Assembly (NCBI RefSeq): GCF_001411555.2
Contig: NC_049912.1
Location: 26,235,722-26,299,721 of the forward strand
DNA: 64,000 nt
DNA from: Juglans regia
Taxonomy: Eukaryota > Streptophyta > Magnoliopsida > Fagales > Juglandaceae
Direction of reading: 5' to 3'
Part shown: piece after piece, positions 1-10,800 of the stretch
Position numbering within the stretch: position 1 is the stretch's first letter
Layout: every line of letters begins with the position of its first letter
The notes under the pieces: generated by a model
The model's database searches: none
The model's input: only the letters and a program-made list of their open reading frames with translations
What the model was told of the DNA's origin: nothing
Position numbers and translations under genes: made by a program

Positions 1-167
1 ATCCTCCTTGATTATAGGAGATAAGGTTTAGAAGATGTAGTTTGTATTTGTAATTTATCCTTTCCGGTTTTATCTCATTGTATTTCAAATCATACTCTAT
101 TTCACATGTTTATATAAATGGAAACCATCACCCAGAGAAGGTGTGGTGATTTTTACAAATATTGTTA
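1..167 (+). repeat. 5' LTR of Copia element 1 (cut by the window edge)
   Basis: The first 167 bases match 3943-4109 with only two differences (T/C near 38 and A/G near 99, counted in the left copy). This is therefore the right-hand three quarters of the 5' LTR; its first 53 bp lie outside the window. The LTR ends in ATTGTTA, immediately followed by the primer-binding site. It ends in TA rather than the canonical CA, in both copies. The near-identity of the two LTRs points to a young insertion. Confidence 0.93.
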
Positions 168-180
168 TGGTATCAGAGCC
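168..180 (+). other. Primer-binding site of Copia element 1 (initiator Met-tRNA type)
   Basis: TGGTATCAGAGCC directly abuts the LTR end. It is complementary to the 3' end of plant initiator methionine tRNA, the usual primer for Ty1/Copia minus-strand DNA synthesis. Confidence 0.9.
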
Positions 181-239
181 AGGTTCACTGGTATCTCAGA
201 GGATTGGGCACTGAATTTGCTAATTTTTCTACTGCCCAG

Positions 240-3200
240 ATGTCTCTCACTCCATTACCAGCTTTCAAAGATTTGGTTCCCAAAGCTGAAAGCTTTGAGA
301 TTTTCCAGAAGTCACTTGGTTCCTCCCCTATTTCTTCCGCTGCCTTTACTGCCACTAAAGGGTCCTTTCATCCCTCTCGGGGTGGTAGTAATTCCAAGTC
401 CCGTCGTTCTCGTGGCGGCTATAATGGAGGCCATAACCATGGACGTGGCAAACGGGATTCTTATATCCCTCGATGTCAAATCTGTAAAACGGAAGGGCAC
501 ACTGCTGACCGCTGCCGCAATCGTTATGAACGCACCGACCCTACGGCACAGCTTGCTGAAGCTTTTACCACATCCTGTTCTCTTTCACATGGCTCTGCAT
601 CTGATTGGTTCACTGATACCGGCGCATCTGCTCATATGATATCTGACCCTTCTCAGTTGGACAAGGTTGAGCCTTATCATGGTAAGGACTGTGTAATAGT
701 AGGAAATTGTGCATCTCTTCCTATAACTCACACTGGCACGCTCACCTCTCTTTCCAATCTTAAACTTTTGGATGTTCTCGTTGTTCCTCGTCTTACCAAA
801 AATTTGTTATCCATCAGCAAACTAACCTCTGATTTTCCCCTTTCTGTCATCTTCTCTCGTGATAATTTTGTTGTGCAGAATCGACTAACAGGAACGGCGG
901 TGGCAACCGGTAAACGAGAAGGTGGTCTTTATGTGCTAGAACGTGGCAACTCTACATTTGTTTCTGTCATTCGAAATAAAAATTTACATGCTTCCTTTGA
1001 ATTATGGCATGCTCTCCTTGGTCATGTAAATCCTTCTGTTTTATCCCTATTGAATAAAAAAGGACATTTATTTCTCACCTCTTTGTTGCCAAATCCATCT
1101 CTTTGCTCTACTTGTCAACTCGCTAAGAGCCATCGCTTGCCCTTTTCTCGAAATGTTACTCGCTCTCCAATTGTTCTAGGCCTCATCCATTGTGATATTT
1201 GGGGTCCCGCTCCAGTCAAATCCAATTTGGGATTCATCTATTATGTGTTATTTATCGATGACCACTCTCGTTTTACTTGGCTTTATCCCATGAAATTAAA
1301 ATCCGATTTCTTTGATATTTTTCTCCAATTTCAAAAATTGGTTGAAAATCAACACTCCACCAAAATAAAAAATTTTCAAAGTGATGGTGGCGCCGAATTT
1401 ACAAGCAATCGATTTCAATCTCATCTTCGACAATTTGGCATTCACCATCAAATGTTTTGCCCGTACACTCCTTCCCAAAATGGTAGAGCTGAGCGCAAAC
1501 ATCGTCATGTGACGGAAACTGGTCTTGCTCTCCTTTTTCATTCCCATGTTCCTACTCAGCATTGGGTTGACGCTTTCAGCATAGCGACCTACATTATCAA
1601 CCGGTTGCCTATGCCTGTTCTTGGTGGTCTTTCACCGTTTGAAGTTTTATCTGGTAAGTCGCCTAATTACGAGAATTTTCACCCTTTTGATTGTCGAGTT
1701 TACCCATGTTTACGTGACTATGCACCTCACAAATTTTCTCCCCGTAGCTTACCGTGTATTTTTCTTGGTTATAATTCCTCACACAAAGGTTTCCGTTGCT
1801 TTCATCTTGCCACTTCTCGCACGTACATTACACGACATGCTCGGTTTGATGAAAATTTTTTCCCGTTCTCACATGCTTCCAGTGCTGCATCTGTCACTGA
1901 CCTTAATTTTTCCAATTTTTTTGAGCCCTGTTCCCTTGAACCCAGCGCATCTTTTCCTACTCCTACGCAGGTCCATACTAGCTCTCCTTGCAATGTTTGT
2001 CCAGATGACTCTATTTTTGAGCCCTTGCAGGTTTCTTCCTCTGCTACGGAGTCAACGTCCTCTTCAGCTGCACACGACACTGCAGTTGATCCTTTGCCGA
2101 GTTCTTCTACTGCTATGGAGTCCACATCTCCTTCAGCTGAAGTCTCGCCCGTACCTGCGTCCTCTACGGACTTGGTTTCGTTTCCAACACCTGTTGCTCC
2201 GTTTGATGTCAATACTTCATCAGCACCTTATGGGTCTCATCCGATGATTACTCGTGCAAAATTTGGGATTTTCAAGACACGGCATCCAGCTAATCTCAGC
2301 TTTGCAAAGTCTTCACCATTGATCCATGCATTACTTGTCACTTCTGAGCCTAAGGGATTTAAATCAGCTGCCAAAAATCCAGCTTGGCTTGCTGCCATGG
2401 ACGACGAGATGAAGGCGCTTCACACAAATCATACTTGGGATCTTGTTCCCCGGCCCTCAAATACTAATATTGTCGGCTCTAAATGGGTTTTCCGAACTAA
2501 ATTTCTTTCCGATGGATCTGTTGATCTATTCAAAGCACGTCTCGTCGCAAATGGCTACACTCAACTTCCCGGTCTTGATTACACGAACACTTTCAGCCCT
2601 GTGGTTAAAGCCTCAACAGTTCGTGTTGTTCTCTCACTTGCCGTGTCTCATAAGTGGCCTCTACGTCAACTTGACGTCAAAAATGCATTTCTCAATGGCA
2701 TTCTTCATGAAACTGTTTATATGGAGCAGCCCCCGGGCTATGTTGATCCTCGTCACCCTCTTCATGTTTGCAAATTAAAGAAGGCCCTTTACGGCTTGAA
2801 ACAAGCCCCACGTGCCTGGTTTCAACGTTTTAGTTCATTTCTACTAAAACTCGGTTTTTCTTGCAGCCATGCCGACACCTCTTTATTTGTTTTTAATCGA
2901 CAGGATGATCTTATTTATCTCCTTCTTTATGTTGATGACATCATTCTCACTGGGAATAATTCTGCTCTCCTCACCAGATTTATTACCCAACTACATGCCG
3001 AGTTCGTTGTCAAAGACTTAGGCCCACTGAATTATTTCCTTGGTCTTGAAACTTCGTATGTCCCAGACGGTCTTTTTCTCAGCCAAGTTAAATATGCTAC
3101 TGATGTTTTGGCCCGTGCTCACCTCCTGGATAGCAAACTAGTTGCTACCCCCATGATTGTCTCTCAACGCCTCTCATCCGAAGGTGCTAAATTTGCTGAT

Positions 3201-3953
3201 CCGACTCTCTATCGCTCCTTAGTTGGTGCCTTGCAGTATTTAACGATTACACGTCCTGATCTTGCTCATTCAGTCAACTATGTAAGTCAGTTTCTCCATG
3301 CGCCTACTGATGTTCATTTTCAGGCTGTTAAGCGAATTCTTCGCTATGTAAAAGGCACACTTCATTTCGGGCTCAAGTTCACTTCCTCCCCTTCCCTGGG
3401 TTTAGTTGCATACTCAGATGTCGATTGGGCTGGCTGCCCGGACACAAGACGCTCCACCTCTGGATACTCGATTTTTCTTGGCAATAATCTTGTCTCTTGG
3501 AGTGCCAAGAAACAGCCCACGGTTTCTCGTTCAAGTTGCGAATCCGAGTATCGTGCTCTTGCTCTTACTGCTGCTGAAGTATTATGGCTCACTCATCTCC
3601 TAAGTGATCTTCGAGTTACATTCACTCACCGGCCTCTCCTTCTTTGTGACAACAAAAGTGCAATTTTTTTGAGCTCCAATCCTGTGTCCCACAAGCGTGC
3701 CAAGCACATCGACCTCGACTATCATTTTTTACGTGAGCTTGTTATTGCTGGTACTCTTCGTCTTCAGCACGTTCCATCACATTTACAACTGGCCGACGTC
3801 TTTACGAAGAGTGTTTCACGGGATCTCTACATCTTCTTTCGGTCCAAGCTTAGAGTTTGTGTCAACCCCACTCTTAGCTTGCGGGGGGCTGTAGAGGATT
3901 CCAGTAAATCAGTTATTGGTTTACGGAATCCTCATTTATCTTATCCTCCTTGA
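240..3953 (+). CDS. Copia element 1 polyprotein, gag-truncated
   Basis: This is one long open frame encoding a Ty1/Copia polyprotein. In order it has: a residual gag C-terminal piece; a CCHC zinc knuckle (CQICKTEGHTADRC, bases 474-515); aspartic protease (WFTDTGASAHM, catalytic Asp codon at 615); GAG-pre-integrase (ELWHALLGH); integrase with Asp codons at 1194 and 1383 and Glu at 1491 (D,D35E); reverse transcriptase (YVDD at 2928-2939); and RNase H (SDVDWAGCPDTRR). The frame is open from 162, inside the LTR end, but I take the first Met after the leader, at 240. Odd: the N-terminal gag (UBN2-type) domain, normally some 200 residues or more, is missing. The PBS leader joins directly to a late-gag sequence (GTEFANFSTAQMSLTP). 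The frame runs into the 3' LTR. Enzymatic domains look intact, but without gag the element should depend on a helper for packaging. Confidence 0.92.
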   Translation: MSLTPLPAFKDLVPKAESFEIFQKSLGSSPISSAAFTATKGSFHPSRGGSNSKSRRSRGGYNGGHNHGRGKRDSYIPRCQICKTEGHTADRCRNRYERTDPTAQLAEAFTTSCSLSHGSASDWFTDTGASAHMISDPSQLDKVEPYHGKDCVIVGNCASLPITHTGTLTSLSNLKLLDVLVVPRLTKNLLSISKLTSDFPLSVIFSRDNFVVQNRLTGTAVATGKREGGLYVLERGNSTFVSVIRNKNLHASFELWHALLGHVNPSVLSLLNKKGHLFLTSLLPNPSLCSTCQLAKSHRLPFSRNVTRSPIVLGLIHCDIWGPAPVKSNLGFIYYVLFIDDHSRFTWLYPMKLKSDFFDIFLQFQKLVENQHSTKIKNFQSDGGAEFTSNRFQSHLRQFGIHHQMFCPYTPSQNGRAERKHRHVTETGLALLFHSHVPTQHWVDAFSIATYIINRLPMPVLGGLSPFEVLSGKSPNYENFHPFDCRVYPCLRDYAPHKFSPRSLPCIFLGYNSSHKGFRCFHLATSRTYITRHARFDENFFPFSHASSAASVTDLNFSNFFEPCSLEPSASFPTPTQVHTSSPCNVCPDDSIFEPLQVSSSATESTSSSAAHDTAVDPLPSSSTAMESTSPSAEVSPVPASSTDLVSFPTPVAPFDVNTSSAPYGSHPMITRAKFGIFKTRHPANLSFAKSSPLIHALLVTSEPKGFKSAAKNPAWLAAMDDEMKALHTNHTWDLVPRPSNTNIVGSKWVFRTKFLSDGSVDLFKARLVANGYTQLPGLDYTNTFSPVVKASTVRVVLSLAVSHKWPLRQLDVKNAFLNGILHETVYMEQPPGYVDPRHPLHVCKLKKALYGLKQAPRAWFQRFSSFLLKLGFSCSHADTSLFVFNRQDDLIYLLLYVDDIILTGNNSALLTRFITQLHAEFVVKDLGPLNYFLGLETSYVPDGLFLSQVKYATDVLARAHLLDSKLVATPMIVSQRLSSEGAKFADPTLYRSLVGALQYLTITRPDLAHSVNYVSQFLHAPTDVHFQAVKRILRYVKGTLHFGLKFTSSPSLGLVAYSDVDWAGCPDTRRSTSGYSIFLGNNLVSWSAKKQPTVSRSSCESEYRALALTAAEVLWLTHLLSDLRVTFTHRPLLLCDNKSAIFLSSNPVSHKRAKHIDLDYHFLRELVIAGTLRLQHVPSHLQLADVFTKSVSRDLYIFFRSKLRVCVNPTLSLRGAVEDSSKSVIGLRNPHLSYPP

Positions 3954-4109
3954 TTATAGGAGATAAGGTTTAGAAGATGCAGTTTGTATTTGTAATTTAT
4001 CCTTTCCGGTTTTATCTCATTGTATTTCAAATCATACTCTGTTTCACATGTTTATATAAATGGAAACCATCACCCAGAGAAGGTGTGGTGATTTTTACAA
4101 ATATTGTTA
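3890..4109 (+). repeat. 3' LTR of Copia element 1 (220 bp)
   Basis: It begins TGTAGAGGATTCC right after the purine tract and ends ATTGTTA. Near its start is an imperfect inverted repeat: GGATTCCAGTAAA (3896-3908) against TTTACGGAATCC (3920-3931), with one bulged base and an 11-base loop. This could fold in RNA at the LTR start. A TATATAA-like box is at 4052-4058. Confidence 0.92.
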
Positions 4110-4962
4110 GTATTGATCACCAAGAGCTTGATATGATGTTCTCTTTGCTCTGCGCTTAACCAACTTGCGTGGTGTTTGAGGTGGGGACGGAGGCCTAGGA
4201 GCCCGAGGTAGCGGTGGCGGAGGTGAGTTTGACGAAAATTCCTCTGTATAGACTACACAAGTGTCCACCTCTAAAGTCTTCGTCTCCGAGTTTTCTTTTT
4301 CTTCTCGCTGATAATTAATGGCGGTAATGCACTTGATCCGAGCCCGGAAACCACTGACTTGGGCATCATCGTAGAATCGCCCCTGTTCATCTACGGTTAC
4401 CCATGCAGACTCTTGACGCAGATCAGGGTACGAACTGCTGCTCCTTGACCTATTGATCATCGGGTTATTATTGTTATGGCCAGCCGTACTCCGATATGCA
4501 TATAATTCGTACCATCGATGTGGGGTTGATGGATTCGACTTGTTAGCCTCTAGCGATGTGTTTAGAATGCTTGGATCTTCGTAGGAGCTCGTTTCGTTTA
4601 GATTTTAAGAGAAGCCATGAGGATTTCAATGCTGTATTGATCGTTGAAAATTTGCTTGTATTCCCAAAAATACGTTCTTTGAGCTCATGAGAGAATGTTT
4701 TTGTTTTGGTATGATGAAAAGGAAAATGTAACATTTCCATTAGCCAAAATAATATTAATAGTGAATTTTCTTGCTTAGAGGTTGAGAACCTCCAAAAGTT
4801 AACGGAAGAAGGAGAAGACGATAGAGAATGAAGAAATAACTGTATATTACTTTTGCATAAAAAATTCCACAATATTCCTCATCCATGCTATATTGTTCAC
4901 CACAACGGTGACAATTAACCGAAACCTGATCAGCGTGGTTCCGACCAACGGAACTTTGACAG
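4110..4962 (-). pseudogene. Unidentified protein gene fragment interrupted by Copia element 1
   Basis: On the minus strand, 4547-4110 reads as a clean coding exon. It has a segment HRWYELYAYRSTAG, then PDLRQESAWVTVDEQGRFYD, then DAQVSGFRARIKCITAINYQ, and a Pro-rich tail (SSNSPPPPLPRAPRPP) followed by a basic stretch. The frame is broken exactly at the LTR boundary, where the LTR supplies a stop (4107-4109). A second likely exon, 4962-4851, carries a CHRCGEQY motif. It ends at a GTAATA donor and can join in frame to an acceptor at GAG|GCT (exon start 4547). Upstream exons, to the right, were not located, and the downstream part must lie left of the window. I do not recognise the family. The main exon is well supported and the second less so. 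The allele carrying the insertion is probably non-functional, because the exon is cut. Confidence 0.6.
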
Positions 4963-5188
4963 CTAAAAGGACATAACAGGAACTATAAATAAAAAGAACA
5001 TTAAGATAGTAAAACTACCATCTGCTATTAAAATGAAAATACAATAATACTAAATAAGATAATTTAGCTCCTGGCCAACGTGTCTTCATTAGATGCTTCA
5101 TAGTTTCTAGATCCAACGGCTACGCACTGGAAGTAGTTTGGAACCCAACTGATCTACTAACCCTCTTGACTTGATGATTGATGAGGTA

Positions 5189-5393
5189 TTGTTTGTTTTC
5201 ACAAAATTTATAAACTGATCATTTTATTTTATTATTATAATTTTTTTAAATTTTCACACAAAATAAAATAAATAATTCAATTTTTAAAATTTTAAAATAA
5301 AAATAATATTAAAAAAATATATTGTAGGAATCTTTTATTCAATTTTCAACTTTCATCTCAACTTATCCAATCTCATTTGCGAAAATAAACAAG
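5189..5393. repeat. MITE-like element, copy A
   Basis: AT-rich element with imperfect terminal inverted repeats: TTGTTTGTTTTCACAAA at the left, and the reverse complement of TTTGCGAAAATAAACAAG at the right. Its interior closely resembles 28566-28745, sharing the ordered blocks TTTTTTAAATTTTCAC, AAAATAAAATAAATAATT and AAAAATAATATTAAAAAA. Confidence 0.6.
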
Positions 5394-5423
5394 ACAAACT
5401 TCCTTACTTTCCCTTATGTGAAT

Positions 5424-5427
<4 letters not shown>

Positions 5428-5460
<33 letters not shown>
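5428..5460. repeat. (CT)n microsatellite
   Basis: About 16 uninterrupted CT dinucleotide units in otherwise AT-rich intergenic sequence. Confidence 0.95.
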
Positions 5461-5463
<3 letters not shown>

Positions 5464-6923
5464 TTTTATCTCCATCTCCTTCCTAAACCAGACTGTGACA
5501 AAAATATACTAGAAAACAAAAGATTATCGCCACAAATAGCAAAACAAATAGAGCATCCCAATAGAAGACTGCAAGAGGAAAGCTCATCCATCGGACACAC
5601 AAACCATTAGAGGGGATAGGGAGGAGAAGAGCTACGAAAACCATCCAATTCTACAAGCAAAGCAAGGGGTTCAATTGCCATCTCTTGTGAAGTTTTCAAT
5701 TTTTCAGATACTTACAGTTTGACATCTTGGCCGATGCATGCGATATCAAACAAGGTTTGCATGGGGTTTGAAGTCGCAATCAATAAATAGTAGCTTTCAC
5801 ATCATTTTCATCCGAGTAATGTTAGATATAGTTGTTAACGTCATGTTTCGTGCTAAGTTCTAACAATTCAGGTCTTTAAAATTAGGCCTACGAAAGAGAA
5901 AAAAAAACGGGAGAGGGTGACCTTGAGGCCGGAGAGTCTCCGATGGCAAAATCAATCTAGAGAGCTTTTTCATACTTGGATTGCTATTTATTTCAGGAGT
6001 ATGAGAGGACAAATCGTGTCTGCCCCCGTGAAGCCCATATTCTTTTTATTGTTCCTTTTGTCCGAATCATTTAAATGAGGTGTGCCTCTACGACGGTGTC
6101 ATTAATGCAACGTGACTTCCTGATTGTTTTATTCTACAGGCTTTGTTGGCCATCAGTCAATGTTCCATTGTCAAATCTCCGTCTTTCTCATTCTACCCTA
6201 TACGAGTCCTCATGAGTGGGATGCGGCCGAGCAGCATTAGATCTGTCCATCTCATCATCCATCAATGCTTATTTTTTCTTGCAGGCAAGTTGCTTCATGG
6301 GCAAGTTTAAACCCTAGGACTGGATATCGAGACAAAGTCCATTACTCTCAACCAAACACCTAAATAGGCTTATGAGTGACTAGTGAGGGAAATAACAGTT
6401 TTAAGATATGTTATAAGTTTTGTAAATCATATATCTATTTATTTAAAAAAAAAAAAAAAGTGTGTTGGACTTGCATATCCACGACAAATATAATCTCTTT
6501 TCAAAATGGACACTAGTATGCTCAGATCCAGATTCTAGTACGATAGCGAAAAATGCGTAGAAGGGAAAAATAAAAGAAAGAAAGAAACTTCAGTTAATGG
6601 TCTATTAGCGGGAAAAAATGTCATACTACGTTAATGGACTAACTTGTATAAGATCCTTTTAACTTCACTTATAAATTATAAAAGATGAATATTAGTTTAT
6701 TTATTTATTTAGAGTAAAATGAAGATTTCTCTGTTTGATAAAAGATAAGGTTAGATATGCAAAATGGTCTTATAAAAATATAAATTATAAATTAATATGA
6801 CTTAATATAATAATTGAGATCTAATTTATATTAAACAATGATTTACAACTTAATGTATCGTATCAAGTTATAAGTTTGTAAGTCTTTTTCTATAAAATTC
6901 CTTTGTAGATGGATATACTTTTT

Positions 6924-7490
6924 AGAGCACTCTTATTAGATTAGTTAAAGTTAAAGGGTATTTTTTATGAATATAAAAGAAATTTGATTTTTAACTATTC
7001 CATTTACATAAATCTCTACATTAGAATAGCTATTTTTTCATTATATAATAATAAAATAATATAAGATGAATTTAATTTTAATTATTCACAACAAATCTCT
7101 ACATTAGATTATACATTTATTTCTTATATAGTAATGAATAACTAATCATTTCAAAAATATTTAATTTTTTTAATTATTAATTTATTTTATTTTATCATAT
7201 TTTACTATTCATAATATTATATATTAATTAGTAATCATATTATAATTAAATTATAGATTAAAAATCGAAACTAGAAAGACATTGATGAAGACCTCAGGAG
7301 AGAGAAACAAATGATATAAAATGGATTTGATGAATAAACAGTGTCTTTCAAATTTAAAAATAACTTTAGAAGTTATTGTAGCTATATTTCAATTTGGAAT
7401 ATAGGTATTTTAATGTGATATATTTTATAGTTCAATAACGAAATTTTCATTGAATTTAACTTTTAGCTAATCCAATAAGAGTGTTATTAG
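6924..7490. mobile_element. Non-autonomous DNA transposon (MITE-like, about 567 bp) upstream of coatomer zeta
   Basis: Left end AGCACTCTTATTAGATTAG (from 6926) and right end, read in reverse complement, AACACTCTTATTGGATTAG form about 30 bp imperfect terminal inverted repeats. They continue as GTTAAAGTTAAA and GCTAAAAGTTAAA. The interior is AT-rich with no coding potential. It ends about 370 bp before the coatomer zeta start codon, so it lies in or next to the promoter. The superfamily is unassigned, because I cannot fix the target duplication. Confidence 0.68.
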
Positions 7491-7858
7491 ATAACTGTTA
7501 TATCTATAAAGAAATATTTACAACTTGTCTATGATGATAAGTTTGTGAATTATTTTGTAAATCTAGCAGTTTTTTGAAAATAAATTTACAAAATTATATA
7601 ATTTAATATAATATATCATATTTATAATATAATATATCAATTTAAGAATTTATTTTTATAAATATTTTTTTGTGACCGAATATTTTTAATTTTTTTACTT
7701 AAAAAATAGTTTTTACCGATTGTACGAAGCCACGACTGTAAGTACATAAATTAAATTTTCTAAGCATTTTTCTGCTTATTTTTGGTCTGTCAGCGTGCTC
7801 ATTGCGTTCGCCAAAAATGTACTGAAATTTGAATATATTCTCACATCTTCCTTCATCA

Positions 7859-10800
7859 ATGGCTCTCGTAAGTCTCTCTTTCTCATATGTTATGAATCTC
7901 AGAGCAATACATTTTGGATAGTCTTCATCTGGTTCTGAGGAAATGGGATGAAAGAGAAAAAAGGCGGAGCACCTCAAAACAGAGTCCCCGAGTACTTCAT
8001 TATGATAGATCCATTAATTGGCGGGAATTATATATGGTACATAGGTTTCACTAGTATGCACAGCTAGTTTGGATTGTTTTAGGTGGCCTATAAATTAGAT
8101 TAGCGATAGTTTTCTTGGCAACCAAACAGGTTGTAAGCATTATGCTACTCTTTTATTTCGTTGTGTTGCTGTGTTATTGCCTGTGGATCTAAAATTCGTG
8201 ATATTTAAATTATATTTTGTAAAGATCTATCTAATGTATGGATCTGTTTGATGTCGTTCAAGTTTTACGAATTGTTCGTTATATCAAATCAACCAAGACT
8301 TACTGCGTAGACCTTGGAAATGCTAGCCATTTGGGGATTTTTGGTTAATGTAGGGCCTTATGACCCTTGCTAGGACGTTTTTGTGTCTGGTATTGGAAGT
8401 CGTGGTTGATTTATGTTACGGAATGATACAGCAGCTGCCTTGCCAAAACGTCTCAGCTGAAGCACTACCAAACGCTTCCAACAAGATGCAACAGAATTCA
8501 CAACAAACTCCCAGCAAATAATCATGGTATCTGTATATTTGTTTTTAGGGCTAGTTCAGTATTTTTACCGTATATAATTCTTTCTATAAATAGTATACTG
8601 TACAGCTTAGAAATGAGTGTGAAATATATGCAGTTTGAAGTTTTTCTTCCCTTCAATACTCTGTTTCTGCCTTCTTCGCATTTAGCTAAACAACTATCCG
8701 GCCTCATCCTTCCTAATTCTGACATGGTATCAGAGCAGTAAAAATGGCCACCATCGATCCTCCTCCTCCTCCTCTTACCAAATATACCAACCTTGCAGAC
8801 CCAACCAACCCTTATCGACTTGAGACATCAGATAATCCTGGCACTGTGCTTGTCACAGAACTCCTTACTGCCAAAAATTTTTCTACATGGTCTCGATCTA
8901 TCCATCGTGCCCTACGAGCCAAGAACAAAATCGGATTCCTAAATGGAACTCTCACCAAACCATCTGACCCTCATAATCCACTTTTTGAGCTGTGGGAAAG
9001 ATGCAATGATATGGTTGTATCTTGGCTGCAAAATTCAATTAGCCTACCCCTCCGATCTTCTGTCGCATTTGTCGATGATGCCCATCTCATATGGACTGAG
9101 TTGCAGGAACGTTTTTCACCACAAAATGGCCCACGCATCTATGAACTCAAGAAGACTTTGGCAACTCTTACCCAAGATGAAGATTCAGTAAACACATACT
9201 ACGGTAAACTCAAATCTCTTTGGGATGAATTATGTGTTTATGACCCGTTACCTGTTTGTTCTTGTGGCTCAACCAAGTTTCTTACGGACCGATACCAACG
9301 GGACTGCGTCATTCAATTCCTGATGGGACTACGTGATTCTTTCAACAATGTCCGCGACCAGATCATGCTAATCGACCCCCTTCCACCAGTTAACAAAGTT
9401 TTTTCATACATCCAACAACAAGAACGCCATCGCTTGTTTACATCCTCAGCTCCATCCACTGATTCCATAGCCCTTGCTAGTCGAAAAATTTTTTCCACTC
9501 CTTCACCACATTCTAGCCGTAAAGACAAACCATATTGCACACATTGCAGAATCACGGGTCATACATTAGCAAATTGTTTTAAATCAGGCAATGCCACAGC
9601 TCCTATTTGCACACATTGTGAGATGACTGGGCATACTATTGAACGATGCTACAAGCTTCATGGATACCCTCCCAACCACAAATTTCACAAATCAAGAGCA
9701 AATGCAACCTCTCTTGGCACCTCTGCTGAAGTTTCCTCCGAATCAAGTATGACATTGACAAAAGAGCAATATCAAGACCTCATAGCCTTACTGCACAGCA
9801 AGGATTCTTCTCCATCCGCCAACCACATTCAGACGGTTATACCTTCCCAATCCAATTCTTGTTCCGCTGCTGGCCCTTTCACCCTGGACAACGATTGGGA
9901 AGGGTAGCTTGGAACATAGACTCTTCCAGCTGATGCACGAACCTGTTTCTCCTCAAGCTTTAACCAACACTTTGTCACAAAACTTTCATTCACAAAATTC
10001 TTTTTCTGGTTTTGTACAACCTACCGATAATGTCCATGACTTATGGCATTATCGATTGGGTCATCCATCTCATGATCGTATGAAATTACTTTCTGATTCT
10101 CTTGTACTCAAACAGATAAATACAAAGCAGATTTTACCATGTTTAGTGTGTCCACTTGCCAAACAACCTCGCTCACCTTTCACTTCCAGCACTCATACCA
10201 CTGATTCTTGTTTTCAACTTATCCATTGTGATTTGTGGGGACCTCATTCCATTGTTGCTCATGATGGCAGTAGATTTTTCCTCACCATTGTTGATGACTA
10301 TTCACGATGCACTTGGGTCTATTTATTGAAAAACAAATCTGATGCTCGCTCATGTCTTAAGTCTTTTTGCCACTTGGTCGAAAATCAATTCAACACTCGA
10401 ATCAAAATTTTGCGTAGCGACAATGGACCAGAATTTTCCTTGACTGATTTCTACTCTGATCATGGCATTATTCACCAAAAATCTTGTGTCGAAACACCCC
10501 AGCAAAATGGTTTAGTCGAGCGCAAACATCGTCATATTCTTCAAGTTGCTCGGGCTCTTCGTTTTCAATCTAAAATTCCTTTACAATTTTGGTCCGATTG
10601 TATTCTTACCGCCACTTATTTGATCAATCGGATTCCCACTCCACTTCTGAAAAATAAAAGTCCCCATGAACTTCTTTTTCATAAACCACCTTCATACTCC
10701 CACTTACGTGTTTTTGGCTGCCTTGCCTTTGCCTCAACTCTTCTCCAAAATCGTCACAAGTTTGATCCTCGGAGTCAACGTTATGTATTTCTCGGTTATC

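Larger units (their letters stand above)
1..4109 (+). mobile_element. Ty1/Copia LTR retrotransposon 1 (gag-deleted, young)
   Basis: The domain order PR-INT-RT-RH identifies a Copia (not Gypsy) element. It consists of the partial 5' LTR, PBS, a single pol-dominated ORF, a polypurine tract (TTGCGGGGGGC, ending at 3889) and a 3' LTR from 3890 to 4109. Inferred full length is about 4.16 kb, short for an autonomous plant Copia element because most of gag is gone. On the right it abuts sequence that is open and protein-like on the minus strand, so it appears to have landed in a coding exon of another gene. The expected 5 bp target duplication would be GTATT (4110-4114); its left partner is outside the window. 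Confidence 0.93.
4963..6923. other. Intergenic stretch with a short dispersed repeat and a CT microsatellite
   Basis: No convincing exon was seen. It holds the inverted-repeat element at 5189-5393 and a (CT)n tract around 5428-5460. Sequence around 5880-6300 is less AT-rich and may contain untranslated exon or promoter material of the minus-strand fragment to the left, but nothing decisive. Confidence 0.4.

Noticed and set aside
1296..2247. Open frames on both strands inside Copia element 1
   Set aside because: They lie out of frame with the continuous pol ORF, which carries all recognisable domains, and have no family resemblance.
4543..4872. 109-codon minus-strand frame over the intron between the two putative exons of the interrupted gene
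   Set aside because: Its sequence is intron-like (pyrimidine-rich, AT-rich), and it uses an alternative frame of the adjoining exons. The other frame has protein-like motifs and GT-AG borders.
7699..7977. 92-codon minus-strand frame across coatomer zeta exon 1
   Set aside because: Antisense to the 5' UTR and exon 1 of a well-supported gene; no recognisable motifs.
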